This document shows positions 42,663 to 51,051 of a stretch of DNA of 64,000 bases, in pieces. Source of the stretch: Nitrospira sp. (GTDB lineage: Bacteria; Nitrospirota; Nitrospiria; Nitrospirales; Nitrospiraceae); assembly GCA_020846195.1 (NCBI GenBank), contig JADLEJ010000034.1, forward strand, positions 1-64,000, in the 5' to 3' direction. The stretch's first letter is position 1. Each line of letters opens with the position of its first letter. The notes below the pieces were generated by a model. That model was not told where the DNA came from and ran no database searches. It worked only from the letters and a program-made list of their open reading frames with translations. The translations under genes were made by a program, and so were the position numbers.

Positions 42663-43301
42663 TCAGTTAAATCCAAACTGCTTCAAAATCTCGTCTGCGA
42701 CATCCTGGTTCATAGAGGTATTCTTCGATGCTTCCAGCTGCTTCAGCATCTCCGACGCTTTTCCGGCTTCTTCTTTGCCCGCCCCTTTGGTGTAGGGACC
42801 GAAGACGACCACTAATTCGAGCAGCTTGTGCTCCACTTCTTCGACGATCGTCACGAGTTTGTTGACCCGCTGCGCAACCAGATCCTGGAACGACAGGGCC
42901 GTGATAATGTCGATCAGCGGCTTGTCGTCTTTCTTCAATCCGGCGCGGATCGAGGCAATCGCCGCCGCGTTGTCTCCGGTCAAATGGCGCTCGAGCGCAT
43001 CCAATTGCGCAAACACGCGTTTGCGATTGTCCTCCACGGTTTCCACCAGCTGCATGACCTTGTGCGTGCCCTCCTCCGTGAGCTTTCGGAGGTCGCGCAG
43101 ATGCGTCGTGGCATCGGGCAATTGCTCTGTCGTGGCGCTCATCGGCGCGCTGAATTGCGAGATCGTCTTGATGGTCTTGTCGATAAAGCGGGTGAGCTCC
43201 CCGAGCTTTTCATAGAGCGCCGTGTCGGCAGTTTCGGCATCACTGTCCTCATCTACACTCTGCGAAGGCACCGCTGGATTGGCCTGCGTTCGTGAGATCA
43301 T
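42663..43301 (-). CDS. cheZ: CheY-P phosphatase CheZ
   Basis: A 212-residue helical protein. The central hairpin contains DIITALSFQDLVAQRVNKLV, whose Gln in SFQDL corresponds to the catalytic Gln of E. coli CheZ. The C-terminal DVADEILKQFGFN is the CheY-binding tail. It dephosphorylates CheY-P and lies between cheY and cheA, which supports set B as the motor-controlling pathway. Confidence 0.92.
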   Translation of the reverse strand: MISRTQANPAVPSQSVDEDSDAETADTALYEKLGELTRFIDKTIKTISQFSAPMSATTEQLPDATTHLRDLRKLTEEGTHKVMQLVETVEDNRKRVFAQLDALERHLTGDNAAAIASIRAGLKKDDKPLIDIITALSFQDLVAQRVNKLVTIVEEVEHKLLELVVVFGPYTKGAGKEEAGKASEMLKQLEASKNTSMNQDVADEILKQFGFN

Positions 43302-43315
43302 GCGTCCGATCCTTC

Positions 43316-43699
43316 CTATTTATTGAAAATCTTATTGATCTTTTCCTGCATCGTTTCCGCAGTAAAGGGCTTCACGACGTAATTGTTGACCCCGGCCTGG
43401 ATAGCTTCGATGAGGTTTTCTTTTTGCGCTTCCGCCGTGACCATCAGGACTGGAATGTGCTTCAGTTTTTCGTCGGCCCGAATGGCCCGCAGCATTTCAA
43501 TGCCTGGCATCACCGGCATGTTCCAATCCGATACGACAAATCCGAATGGCTCGGCGCGAAGTTTCTGCAGCGCCTCCTGCCCGTTTTCCGCTTCTTCCAT
43601 GTTGGAAAAGCCGAGTTGCTTGAGAATGTTTTTGACGATGCGACGCATCGTCGACATGTCGTCGACTACGAGAATTTTCATGTTTAAGTCTGCGGGCAT
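43316..43699 (-). CDS. cheY: Chemotaxis response regulator CheY (set B)
   Basis: A 127-residue receiver with [20 protein letters not shown], phospho-acceptor D58 in [24 protein letters not shown] and [10 protein letters not shown]. The DWNMP signature is that of flagellar-motor CheY proteins. ATG 43699 has GAGGAGG. It sits between cheR and cheZ. Confidence 0.96.
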   Translation of the reverse strand: MPADLNMKILVVDDMSTMRRIVKNILKQLGFSNMEEAENGQEALQKLRAEPFGFVVSDWNMPVMPGIEMLRAIRADEKLKHIPVLMVTAEAQKENLIEAIQAGVNNYVVKPFTAETMQEKINKIFNK

Positions 43700-43717
43700 G
43701 GGTCCTCCTCTGGTGTC

Positions 43718-44581
43718 TTACAGTTTCTGATAGACGACAGACCGGCCGACGTGTTGCGATCGAAACACGTCGCTCATTTTTGTCAGGGACTCTGAGAAAC
43801 CGATGATCAGATACCCGTTGGGCTTGAGCGCGCCAGCGAGATCGGTCGCAATTTGATGTTTCGCTTTCTCATCGAAATAGATCAGGCAGTTGCGGCAAAA
43901 CACGATGTCGATGCCTCGCACCAGCTTCAAGCGGGGCCGGTCGTAGAGATTGAGATTCATGAACTTGACCCGGCTTTTGATCGTCGCGGAAATGGCCAGG
44001 TTCTCGCCTTGCGAATTGAAATGCCTGGTTTTGAGATGCGGGGGAACATGGCGCAAGGCATGCGGAGTGAAAACTCCGGCCTTGGCCAGTTTCAAGATCG
44101 GCTCGCTGATGTCTGTGCCCAAGATTTCAATATTCCAGTTCACCAGCGGCGCGTAGTCCGACAGCATCAGAGCCAGCGTGTACGGCTCATCTCCCGATGA
44201 ACAGGCGGCGCTCCAGATGCGTATTTGGCGGGACGATTTATTCGCCTCCATGACAGCCGGGATCACGGTTTTGATGAACGAGTCGAGTTGCGGTTGATCC
44301 CGGTAGAAATAGGTTTCGTTCGTCGTAATCAAGCCATACAGCGAGACCAGCTCTCTATCCCGATAGGTATCGAAGCGGAGATAATTGACATAGTCGGCAT
44401 AGGTCGCGAGTTTGTGCTCTGTGAGACGCGACGCAAGACGGCTTTCCAGAAGATATTTCTGATTCTCCTGAAACGTGATCCCGGTTTGCTCATAGATAAA
44501 CTCTCGCAACAGCTTGAATGTTTCGGCATCCATGCCGCGCTTGCTCTGTTCTGCTTCCACTTTTGTAACGGGACTGCCCAT
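43718..44581 (-). CDS. cheR: Chemotaxis methyltransferase CheR (set B)
   Basis: A 287-residue CheR: N-terminal helical domain (FKLLREFIYEQTGITFQENQKYLLESRL), TNETYFYRDQPQLDSF, SAM site IWSAACSSGDEPYTLALML, and DIVFCRNCLIYFDEKAKHQIA. It methylates MCPs of set B. ATG 44581 follows GGGAG. Confidence 0.95.
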   Translation of the reverse strand: MGSPVTKVEAEQSKRGMDAETFKLLREFIYEQTGITFQENQKYLLESRLASRLTEHKLATYADYVNYLRFDTYRDRELVSLYGLITTNETYFYRDQPQLDSFIKTVIPAVMEANKSSRQIRIWSAACSSGDEPYTLALMLSDYAPLVNWNIEILGTDISEPILKLAKAGVFTPHALRHVPPHLKTRHFNSQGENLAISATIKSRVKFMNLNLYDRPRLKLVRGIDIVFCRNCLIYFDEKAKHQIATDLAGALKPNGYLIIGFSESLTKMSDVFRSQHVGRSVVYQKL

Positions 44582-44693
44582 ATGACTCCCTTACCCGCGC
44601 GCGGGTGTTGCCTGACGGTCGTGGTTGTTTCCACTAAGAGACGCACCTCAACTGTCGGAGATCGCGTTCAGCCGGTTATCACCGCGAATCGGG

Positions 44694-44915
44694 TTACGCG
44701 GCTTGCGATCGACTGTGCATCCAGTCATGGATGTCGCGTCGCAGGAAGCGCCAGTGCTTCCCGATCTTCGAGGCCGGCAGTTCGCCGACACGCGCGAGTT
44801 TATAGACGGTGGACTTGGGCACACGAAGAAAGCGCGCCACTTCCTGAACCGTCAAGATCTCGCCATCCGTTGTGGTTGCCTGAGTCACGATCGATGCGGT
44901 CATAGGATTATTCAT
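44694..44915 (-). CDS. Helix-turn-helix (excisionase/MerR-type) DNA-binding protein
   Basis: A 73-residue protein with one HTH_17-type domain (ILTVQEVARFLRVPKSTVYKLARVGELPASKIGKHWRFLRRDIHDWM). Such domains occur in excisionases and small regulators. It starts the minus-strand set B cluster and is divergent from the FlhG-like gene. With the promoter candidate at 44926, its ATG would be almost leaderless; ATG 44903 is an alternative start. It may regulate the motility genes here. Confidence 0.82.
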   Translation of the reverse strand: MNNPMTASIVTQATTTDGEILTVQEVARFLRVPKSTVYKLARVGELPASKIGKHWRFLRRDIHDWMHSRSQAA

Positions 44916-44925
44916 AGTGAGTGGG

Positions 44926-44953
44926 TTATCGGTGTGCCCGATATAAAACTTGA
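44926..44953 (-). promoter_or_regulatory. Sigma-28-like promoter at the head of chemotaxis set B
   Basis: On the minus strand TCAAGTTT, 12 bases, then ACCGATAA. Both half-sites are close to the FliA consensus TAAAGTTT/GCCGATAA, with spacing one base longer than usual. It is directly upstream of the HTH gene and set B. Confidence 0.5.
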
Positions 44954-45105
44954 GACAGAGCAGACATCGAATACCGGAGCGGGCTTCTCACTGTGATCGA
45001 TTGACGCGGATCGCGCTGCGCAGGAGCGATCGCGACTCAGGTTTCGCACGTCTTCAGCCGATGAAGTACTCGATATCCACCGCCAACCATCAGGAACTTT
45101 GCGCA

Positions 45106-46005
45106 ATGGCCACGATCGTCTCGATCGCATCGGGAAAGGGCGGAGTCGGCAAGAGTGTGCTGTCGGCGAACTTGGCGCTCTTATTGGCCAAGCACGGACA
45201 GCGCGTGGTGCTGGCCGATCTCGATGTGGGCGGAGCGGACAGTCATATTCTCTTCGGCCTGCTGAATCCTCCGCTCACGCTGACCGATTTTCTCAACCGC
45301 CGCGTGGCCACATTGGCGGAGATTGCCCAGCCGCTCTCCGTGCATCACAATTTGCGCATTATTCCCGGCACCGGCGACACCCTGGCGACGGCGAACATGC
45401 CCTACTCGAAGAAAAAACGGCTGATCCGAAACTTCCAAGATTTAGATACCGACATCATTGTCGCGGACATCGGAGCCGGCACCAGCTATCATGCGCTCGA
45501 CTTCTTTCTCATGGCCGACCATCACGTCGCCGTGGCCACGCCCGACCCCACCTCGGTCTTAGATCTCTATCGCTTTATCAAGCTGGCGGCCATCCGCCGT
45601 GTACTGTCCTCGTTTTTAGCTCGCGATGCCATGGCTGAGGCCTTGTCGGATCGCGATTTCAGCAGCGTTGAAGAAGTGCTGGATGTGGCGGGAAAAACGG
45701 ATGAGGCGGGACGAGGCATCGCCGAGACGGCGCTGCGCACGTTTCAACCCGCGTTGGTCCTCAATCGTGTCGCCGGCCGTTCGCGAGTCAATGTCTTGCA
45801 GCTCCGAAAACTCTTGAAGGAATATGTCGGCGGCGACCTGACGCTTCTGGGGGAAATTCCCGACGACCAAGCCATGGAACGGGCGGTGCGCAGGTATCTG
45901 CCGGTGACGGAGCTGGAGCCGGCGGCTCCGGCCTCGGAAGCCTTGCGACACATTGCGGACACGCTTCTACAGCGAATTACCAGTCCTCAGGCGAACGCCG
46001 CATAA
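45106..46005 (+). CDS. MinD/FlhG-like P-loop ATPase
   Basis: A 299-residue ParA/MinD-superfamily ATPase with deviant Walker A SGKGGVGKS, switch LADLDVGGADSHILFG and Walker B IIVADIGAGTSYHALDFF. FlhG/FleN proteins of this fold set flagellar number and position; its location between che and flagellar genes supports that role. An inserted region (~170-215) and the closing block RYLPVTELEPAAPASEALRHIADTLLQRI match a MinD-like subgroup common in Nitrospirota and Deltaproteobacteria. ATG 45106 has AGGAAC; ATG 45061 lacks a site. Confidence 0.82.
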   Translation: MATIVSIASGKGGVGKSVLSANLALLLAKHGQRVVLADLDVGGADSHILFGLLNPPLTLTDFLNRRVATLAEIAQPLSVHHNLRIIPGTGDTLATANMPYSKKKRLIRNFQDLDTDIIVADIGAGTSYHALDFFLMADHHVAVATPDPTSVLDLYRFIKLAAIRRVLSSFLARDAMAEALSDRDFSSVEEVLDVAGKTDEAGRGIAETALRTFQPALVLNRVAGRSRVNVLQLRKLLKEYVGGDLTLLGEIPDDQAMERAVRRYLPVTELEPAAPASEALRHIADTLLQRITSPQANAA

Positions 46006-46072
46006 TTCACAATCGGCCAGTATGTTTTTGTGTGAGGTTGCCGACGACCGGCATCCGGCAGATGACCCGTGG

Positions 46073-46672
46073 TCAGTTTCCGGTATTCCGTCTGGCTCGA
46101 AGCCGTTCGGCCTGCGTCTGGATAATGTGACGGATGATGTCTTCCTGATGGTCTGGGGACAGGTCGACGTACTGCGTAGCAATCAGATAGCCGGGCGCTC
46201 CTGTCAACGGCGACATGCGAATGACCTTCGCGGTGGTGTTGACGGGAGTAAAGGGCGGCAGAATCAGTTTCAGCGTCAACAGGTCCGATGGCTGGAACGA
46301 CCTCGGCGAGACGAAACTGATCCCGCCCCCGCTGATATTCACTTCGGTCAGCCGCGCGATGGCAATGCTATCGGGCTGCATATGCGCCATGCCCCGCAGC
46401 AGCACCTCCATCAGCCAATCGACTTTCATGATCCACGGGAGGAACGGTGACGCCGCCAAGGTATCGCCCGTGCGCGCAAGCAGGTCGGCGGTCGGTTTGC
46501 CGACGGCGGCGGCAATCATTTCATCGGTCAGCGGCGGTGTGCCTGGTTGTGGGGTGTCGGCCGATTCGCTCGTGAGGCGGCACTCCATCAAGAGGTGATC
46601 GTCGACACGGATCCACTCCCGTCGTTCATCGACAGCGAGGGAAGATTCTTGAAGCGATTGCGTATGATTCAT
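46073..46672 (-). CDS. PilZ-domain c-di-GMP-binding protein
   Basis: A 199-residue protein. Residues 15-25 carry the PilZ arginine motif (DERREWIRVDD) and ~110-120 the NISGGGISF box, corresponding to (D/N)xSxxG. The two are separated by an unusually long ~85-residue insert. It is likely a c-di-GMP receptor affecting motility or secretion. It lies next to a diguanylate cyclase gene and converges with the FlhG-like gene. Confidence 0.85.
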   Translation of the reverse strand: MNHTQSLQESSLAVDERREWIRVDDHLLMECRLTSESADTPQPGTPPLTDEMIAAAVGKPTADLLARTGDTLAASPFLPWIMKVDWLMEVLLRGMAHMQPDSIAIARLTEVNISGGGISFVSPRSFQPSDLLTLKLILPPFTPVNTTAKVIRMSPLTGAPGYLIATQYVDLSPDHQEDIIRHIIQTQAERLRARRNTGN

Positions 46673-46699
46673 CGTAGGCCCGAGTCTTTCTTGTGCGTC

Positions 46700-48226
46700 C
46701 TAGGCGGCGCAGAGTGCCGCCGCCTGAACCGGAGCGAGCGGCGCCAGTGCGTGGACGACCACCCGGTTGCGTCCTTGCGCTTTCGCTTCATAGAGCGCCG
46801 CATCGGCGGCGTTCACCCAATCCTCAACCGCGGCGATGGCTGGATTGCAGACTTCGGCAATTCCAATGCTTGCCGTGAGTCGAACCGTGCCATCCTCGAC
46901 ATCGAACGCATGCGTTTCAATAAGGTTGCGCAACCGTTCGGCTAGTGGTTGAGCTTGCTCGATCGACGTGTGCGGAAGAATGATGGCAAACTCCTCTCCC
47001 CCATACCGTCCGACCATATCGACATCGCGGACCGTGTCCGTCATGAGCGAAGCCAGCTCTTGCAAAACAAGATCGCCAGCCGTATGCCCCAAGCGGTCGT
47101 TGACGGTTTTAAAATAGTCCAGGTCCAGAATCATCAGGCATGCCGGCGTTTTGTAGCGGAGTCCGGCCTTCAATTCGCGCATGAGCGGTTCATCGAGAGC
47201 GCGGCGGTTAAACACGCCCGTCAGAGGGTCTCTCAAGGCCATGTCCTGGAGCTCCTGGTGGGCATCGGCATTCCGCAGCGTGAGAGACAGCGAGGTGCCG
47301 ATGGTCGCCAGCAACTGCTGTTCATCTTCGGTGAAGGGCTGAGATCCTGCGCGTTGCACGTGCAGCACTCCAATGGCGTGAGGGCCGATTGCCAGCGGAA
47401 TATCGTGCATGGCCTGGGTTGTTTGTTGTGGGTGCGCAAAAGACGAGTCGTCGCTCTTTATCAGCGATGTGGAACGCGAGCCGACCAGGCGCAGCGTAGC
47501 CGCTCCCGAGGTAACCCGCTGCGGCGGACGCCCGAGCCGTCCGAGCAGTTGCGTGCGAAGGATCTGCTCGCGTTCCTGGCCGCCGTCCTTCGACCAGGTC
47601 CAGACGCGTTCAGGATTCGTCCGGACTAAACCGATGAGTTCGGCGCCGGTAAGTGTGGGAACGCCGGCAAAGAGCGCCTGCACAACCTCGTCGGGTTTCA
47701 GCGATCTGGCCAGCGCCTGTGTCAGCTGATTGAGCCCGGCCAGACGGCGATTGAATTGCTTAAGTGCATCGCGTTCCTGGGCCAGAGACCGATTGGCGTT
47801 GGCCAGATCTTCGGAGAGGGTGCGAACCTCCAAAAATGTTTGGCGGTTGCGCAGTCCGCTAATCAGCGAGTCGGTCAGTCGAGAGAGAGAGCAGGGCCAG
47901 TTCACGTAGTCGAAGGCGCCCTTCCGAAGAAACTGCGCGACCATGTCCGGTTTCTGATTCCGTCCGACCAGAATAATACACACATCGCTCTGCCGGCTGG
48001 CCACGGATTCAAGAAATGCCAGGGTGTCGGCCGTTCTCGCCCCCACTTGATAGACGATGGCCTGGATGTCCGCAGTGCCGTCGGTGTTGACATTGTAGCG
48101 CCGCTTCATGACTGGCACACAGGCAAAGCCATGTCGCGCGAGTTGAATCCATCGCATATCCCGGTGGAGCGCCGGCGTTCCAACGAGAAGAATACGCGAG
48201 AGACCGTCATGGGGTTGTAGGCTCAC
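46700..48226 (-). CDS. Diguanylate cyclase with receiver-like and GAF-like domains
   Basis: A 508-residue protein. Residues ~10-125 resemble a receiver without the usual acidic cluster, ~130-165 a coiled coil, ~165-325 a GAF-like domain, and ~335-490 a GGDEF domain with DPLTGVFNRRAL, active-site GGEEF and an RDVD motif five residues before it, which is a canonical c-di-GMP inhibitory I-site. It should make c-di-GMP with product inhibition. GTG 48226 overlaps the stop of the 66-aa gene upstream (GTGA), so the two are coupled. Confidence 0.92.
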   Translation of the reverse strand: MSLQPHDGLSRILLVGTPALHRDMRWIQLARHGFACVPVMKRRYNVNTDGTADIQAIVYQVGARTADTLAFLESVASRQSDVCIILVGRNQKPDMVAQFLRKGAFDYVNWPCSLSRLTDSLISGLRNRQTFLEVRTLSEDLANANRSLAQERDALKQFNRRLAGLNQLTQALARSLKPDEVVQALFAGVPTLTGAELIGLVRTNPERVWTWSKDGGQEREQILRTQLLGRLGRPPQRVTSGAATLRLVGSRSTSLIKSDDSSFAHPQQTTQAMHDIPLAIGPHAIGVLHVQRAGSQPFTEDEQQLLATIGTSLSLTLRNADAHQELQDMALRDPLTGVFNRRALDEPLMRELKAGLRYKTPACLMILDLDYFKTVNDRLGHTAGDLVLQELASLMTDTVRDVDMVGRYGGEEFAIILPHTSIEQAQPLAERLRNLIETHAFDVEDGTVRLTASIGIAEVCNPAIAAVEDWVNAADAALYEAKAQGRNRVVVHALAPLAPVQAAALCAA

Positions 48227-48423
48227 TTGGACCTCTTTTGGTTGTCTCGGTTATGGTCTGGCAGCGCGTTGACTTGCTCGTGCCGTTCACGCGCTTCCGC
48301 TGAGAGCGAGACGCGGTCGGCCTGCTCTCTCGCCGGTTCGGGCGATTTCTCCGACTGCGCCGGGTGAAGCGCATGCTGATAGGTCCGAACCAGGTTATGG
48401 ATCTGATGAACGGAGATTCCCAT
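48223..48423 (-). CDS. Small FlgM-associated-like protein
   Basis: A 66-residue polar protein from ATG 48423 (GGAGAC upstream): ISVHQIHNLVRTYQHAL near the start and DRVSLSAEARERHEQV later. The pairing of a short helix with V(S/T)(L/I)S.EA resembles FlgM and small proteins named as FlgM-associated in Desulfovibrio-type genomes. A role with sigma-28 is only suggested. It is coupled to the diguanylate cyclase gene and lies at the end of the flagellin-fliD-fliS series. Confidence 0.6.
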   Translation of the reverse strand: MGISVHQIHNLVRTYQHALHPAQSEKSPEPAREQADRVSLSAEARERHEQVNALPDHNRDNQKRSK

Positions 48424-48446
48424 GTTGGTCTCCCAGGTGCGATTGG

Positions 48447-48773
48447 TTAAATATGCCGCTCAATCGTCCCTGAGTCCGAAGACACCGCGCCATTCCATCG
48501 GCGCAGTCCCTGTAGTCGCTGGCGGGTTTTGGCGGCTTCATCGAGCAATGCGGCCAAGCCCGCCTGGGCCACTGCGATCTGTTCAGCAATCGTGCGGTCG
48601 ATGCTCAGTATCGACGCCCGCTGCTCGAAAGAGAGCGCTTCCTGATGAAGACGCTCCTCGCGTAATTGAATGTAGTGTTCGACTCTGTTCCATTCTCCTC
48701 GAGCTGCCGCCGCCCTCGCCGCGTCGGTGATGGCCATCACCGTACGAAGATCCTTGTCTGAGCGCGATTCCAT
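48447..48773 (-). CDS. FliT-like flagellar protein
   Basis: A 108-residue all-helical protein (WNRVEHYIQLREERLHQ, IDRTIAEQIAVAQAGLAALLDEAAKTRQRLQGL) located right after fliS, the usual place for the FliT chaperone of FliD. Length and helix pattern fit, but sequence conservation in this family is poor. ATG 48773 is 4 bases after the fliS stop; the longer frame to 48866 is unsupported. Confidence 0.6.
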   Translation of the reverse strand: MESRSDKDLRTVMAITDAARAAAARGEWNRVEHYIQLREERLHQEALSFEQRASILSIDRTIAEQIAVAQAGLAALLDEAAKTRQRLQGLRRWNGAVSSDSGTIERHI

Positions 48774-48777
48774 CGGA

Positions 48778-49173
48778 TTAACGAGCCAGCGCCAGGGGGG
48801 CCTGCTGCTGGGCCGCGACCTCTTTCCACGCTTCTCGCAGTGTGGTGAGACAGCGCACGGGGCCATCTAGTCGGGCGCTCATGTGTTTGGCATTCGCTTC
48901 GATCAGTTCGCTCAACATGTAGTCGTAGAGGCGGTGCAGCGATTTCGCGATGTCGCCTCCCTGCTCATAATCCAATACGCTGTCGAGTTCCCCGACGATG
49001 GAGATCGCCCGGCCTATGAAACGCGCTTTGTCCTGTAAATTATTGGTGTCGATGGCGCGCCGCGTCAATTCGATCGAGTGAATGGCGGCATCGTAGAGCA
49101 ACACCACAATCTGCACCCGGGAAGAAGTGAGGACCTGCGTCTGCTGATACTGCTGGACGTATTGTGCAACCAT
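48778..49173 (-). CDS. fliS: Flagellin export chaperone FliS
   Basis: A 131-residue helical protein with YVQQYQQTQVLTSSRVQIVVLLYDAAIHSIELTRRAI and LYDYMLSELIEANAKHM, typical of FliS. It binds the C-terminus of flagellin in the cytoplasm and prevents premature polymerisation. It lies between fliD and the FliT-like gene. Confidence 0.94.
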   Translation of the reverse strand: MVAQYVQQYQQTQVLTSSRVQIVVLLYDAAIHSIELTRRAIDTNNLQDKARFIGRAISIVGELDSVLDYEQGGDIAKSLHRLYDYMLSELIEANAKHMSARLDGPVRCLTTLREAWKEVAAQQQAPLALAR

Positions 49174-49204
49174 AAAAATGTGTATCCCCTACTGCGTGAT
49201 GAAC

Positions 49205-50602
49205 TTATTTCCCACTGGAAGAATTGGCCTGTAGTGCGTTGCTTTGACTCTGGAGACGCCTGAGAAGGCCGTCCAGCGACGCATATTGCGCCTTGAGCCG
49301 CTCTTCGTATTTGGCGACCGCATCTTCTTTTCGTAGAATGTCGGCTGACAAACTTGTGATTTGCTTGGTAAGTCCATTTTTTCTCAACGTCAATTGGCCG
49401 GATGCGACATTGGTCAGCGAATCGACCGCCGTATTGAGCAATTGAGCGATACCGGCACTCCCGGTCTGGTTGACAAAGAGCGTTCGGACATTGCTGTAAT
49501 TCGCGCTCAACGCGGTATCGAGTTTCGCGTCATCGACGGTGATCGTCCCTTCTCGATCGGTCTTGAAGCCCAAGGTGCCGACCGTATTGAAAGAACCCGC
49601 ACCGGGGATGGACGAAGACAGCGCTGAACGAATTTGCGAGAGGACTCCACGGACGGTTGGCTCTCCGAAAAAGTTCCCGCCTTTTTTCGTGGCCACATCG
49701 TAGGTTGTCCGTTCGGTAATATATTTGAGCACGTCGTTATAGGCGGTCGCCAACCCTTTGATATTGTCCTTCACCGCGGTGACATCGCGGCTCACATTGA
49801 CTTGAACGGTCGATGCTCCGGTTGTCTTGAGCAGCGTGAGTGTGACGCCGGCAATGGCATCGGAGATGGCATTCGTGCTGCGCGTCACGGTCACAGGGTT
49901 GAGCGCAGGGTCTCCGACGATGGCAATGGCGTCTTGAGCCGCTTGCAGCGTGTCAATGCCGCCGCTCCCGCCGCCATTTGTGAAATCCAGCGTCGTATTG
50001 TCGGCCACGATGGTGATGCCGTTGGCAGCGCCGGTAGTCGCGGATGTGAGGACGAGCCGGTAGGCCGGAGTCGTATCGGTCCCGGTATTGATGATCGATG
50101 CCGTGGCGCCGGCGCCGAGATCGTTGATCGAACTTTTGAGATCTTCCAGTGTCGCCGTGGCGCCGAGCGTCACGGTCTGGTCTGGTCCGCTGCCGATTTT
50201 GAAGGTAAAGGTGCCCGATGCCCCCGCGACGATATCGGTCGTCGTCGCAGCGGCGGTTGTGGCGGCTTTGTTTGTGATTTGATGAGACTGCGCCAGTTGG
50301 GTGACTCTGAGCGAGTACGTGCCCGATGTGGCAGTGGAAGAGCCGACGGCGCTCAACGCACTGGTATCGGACACGCTCGTCGTGGTCCGGTCGAACGAGG
50401 TCGAGAGCCGCAGCTTATCCGCGGCGCCCTGAAGGGCAATCAGTTTGGTGCTCAGTGTCGCGTAATCCGTCGACTTGGAGCTGAGGGCGCCTTTTTTTTC
50501 GTTCAAGCTGTCAACCGGAAGGCGTGCCACCTTCACCAGTTGGTCTACAACCTGGCCGAAATCAAGTCCATTCCCCAGCCCGCCAAAGCTGATGGTCGCC
50601 AT
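49205..50602 (-). CDS. fliD: Flagellar filament cap protein FliD
   Basis: A 465-residue HAP2 protein. The N-terminal FliD_N domain (ISFGGLGNGLDFGQVVDQLVKVARLPV) and the C-terminal FliD_C region (KNGLTKQITSLSADILRKEDAVAKYEERLKAQYASLDGLL) are clear; the middle is Thr/Ala-rich. It caps the growing filament and promotes flagellin folding. It is followed by fliS with a 31-base gap. Confidence 0.95.
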   Translation of the reverse strand: MATISFGGLGNGLDFGQVVDQLVKVARLPVDSLNEKKGALSSKSTDYATLSTKLIALQGAADKLRLSTSFDRTTTSVSDTSALSAVGSSTATSGTYSLRVTQLAQSHQITNKAATTAAATTTDIVAGASGTFTFKIGSGPDQTVTLGATATLEDLKSSINDLGAGATASIINTGTDTTPAYRLVLTSATTGAANGITIVADNTTLDFTNGGGSGGIDTLQAAQDAIAIVGDPALNPVTVTRSTNAISDAIAGVTLTLLKTTGASTVQVNVSRDVTAVKDNIKGLATAYNDVLKYITERTTYDVATKKGGNFFGEPTVRGVLSQIRSALSSSIPGAGSFNTVGTLGFKTDREGTITVDDAKLDTALSANYSNVRTLFVNQTGSAGIAQLLNTAVDSLTNVASGQLTLRKNGLTKQITSLSADILRKEDAVAKYEERLKAQYASLDGLLRRLQSQSNALQANSSSGK

Positions 50603-50622
50603 GTCTCGTGTCCCTCATGCGC

Positions 50623-50985
50623 TCAGGCCTGCTCCTTCAGCAGAATGCCCTTTGAGCTGTTGAAGAATTTCGCCAGTTCAAGCACTTCTTTCGGCGGAAA
50701 CTGGCGAATCACCTCTCCGGAGTCTTTCTCGATGACTTTCACGACCACGCGGTCGGTCGAATCGTCGATTTCGAACTTCAGATTCGTGTCCTGTGCCTGA
50801 ATATCTTCACTGACCTTCGCCACCGCCCGTTCAAGGGTTGCCCGATCGATCGGAGCGGCTGGCTTGTTGTCGGTATCAGATTGCGTCCGTGCGGCAGTCG
50901 GCTGTTTGGCCGCTGCATGATCCGGTTCACCCCCGCGGGCGGGTGTGGTCAGGAGATCTGCTTTGCCGGTTACTGATGTAATCAT
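50623..50985 (-). CDS. flaG: FlaG-family flagellar protein
   Basis: A 120-residue protein: disordered N-terminal half, then LKFEIDDSTDRVVVKVIEKDSGEVIRQFPPKEVLELA, the FlaG core. FlaG proteins sit next to fliD in many genomes and affect filament length, but the mechanism is unclear. It lies between fliC and fliD. Confidence 0.92.
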   Translation of the reverse strand: MITSVTGKADLLTTPARGGEPDHAAAKQPTAARTQSDTDNKPAAPIDRATLERAVAKVSEDIQAQDTNLKFEIDDSTDRVVVKVIEKDSGEVIRQFPPKEVLELAKFFNSSKGILLKEQA

Positions 50986-51013
50986 GGCAGCCTCCGTGTG
51001 AACCTAGGGTAGA

Positions 51014-51040
51014 GGCGGCCGCTCATGCCGCGCGGCCGCC
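51014..51040 (-). terminator. Hairpin downstream of fliC
   Basis: GGCGGCCGC (51014-51022) pairs with GCGGCCGCC (51032-51040) around a 9-base loop, 12 bases after the fliC stop. It lacks a T-run, so it may partly terminate or protect the abundant flagellin mRNA while allowing some readthrough into flaG-fliD. Confidence 0.5.
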
Positions 51041-51051
51041 CCCGTCGACTA

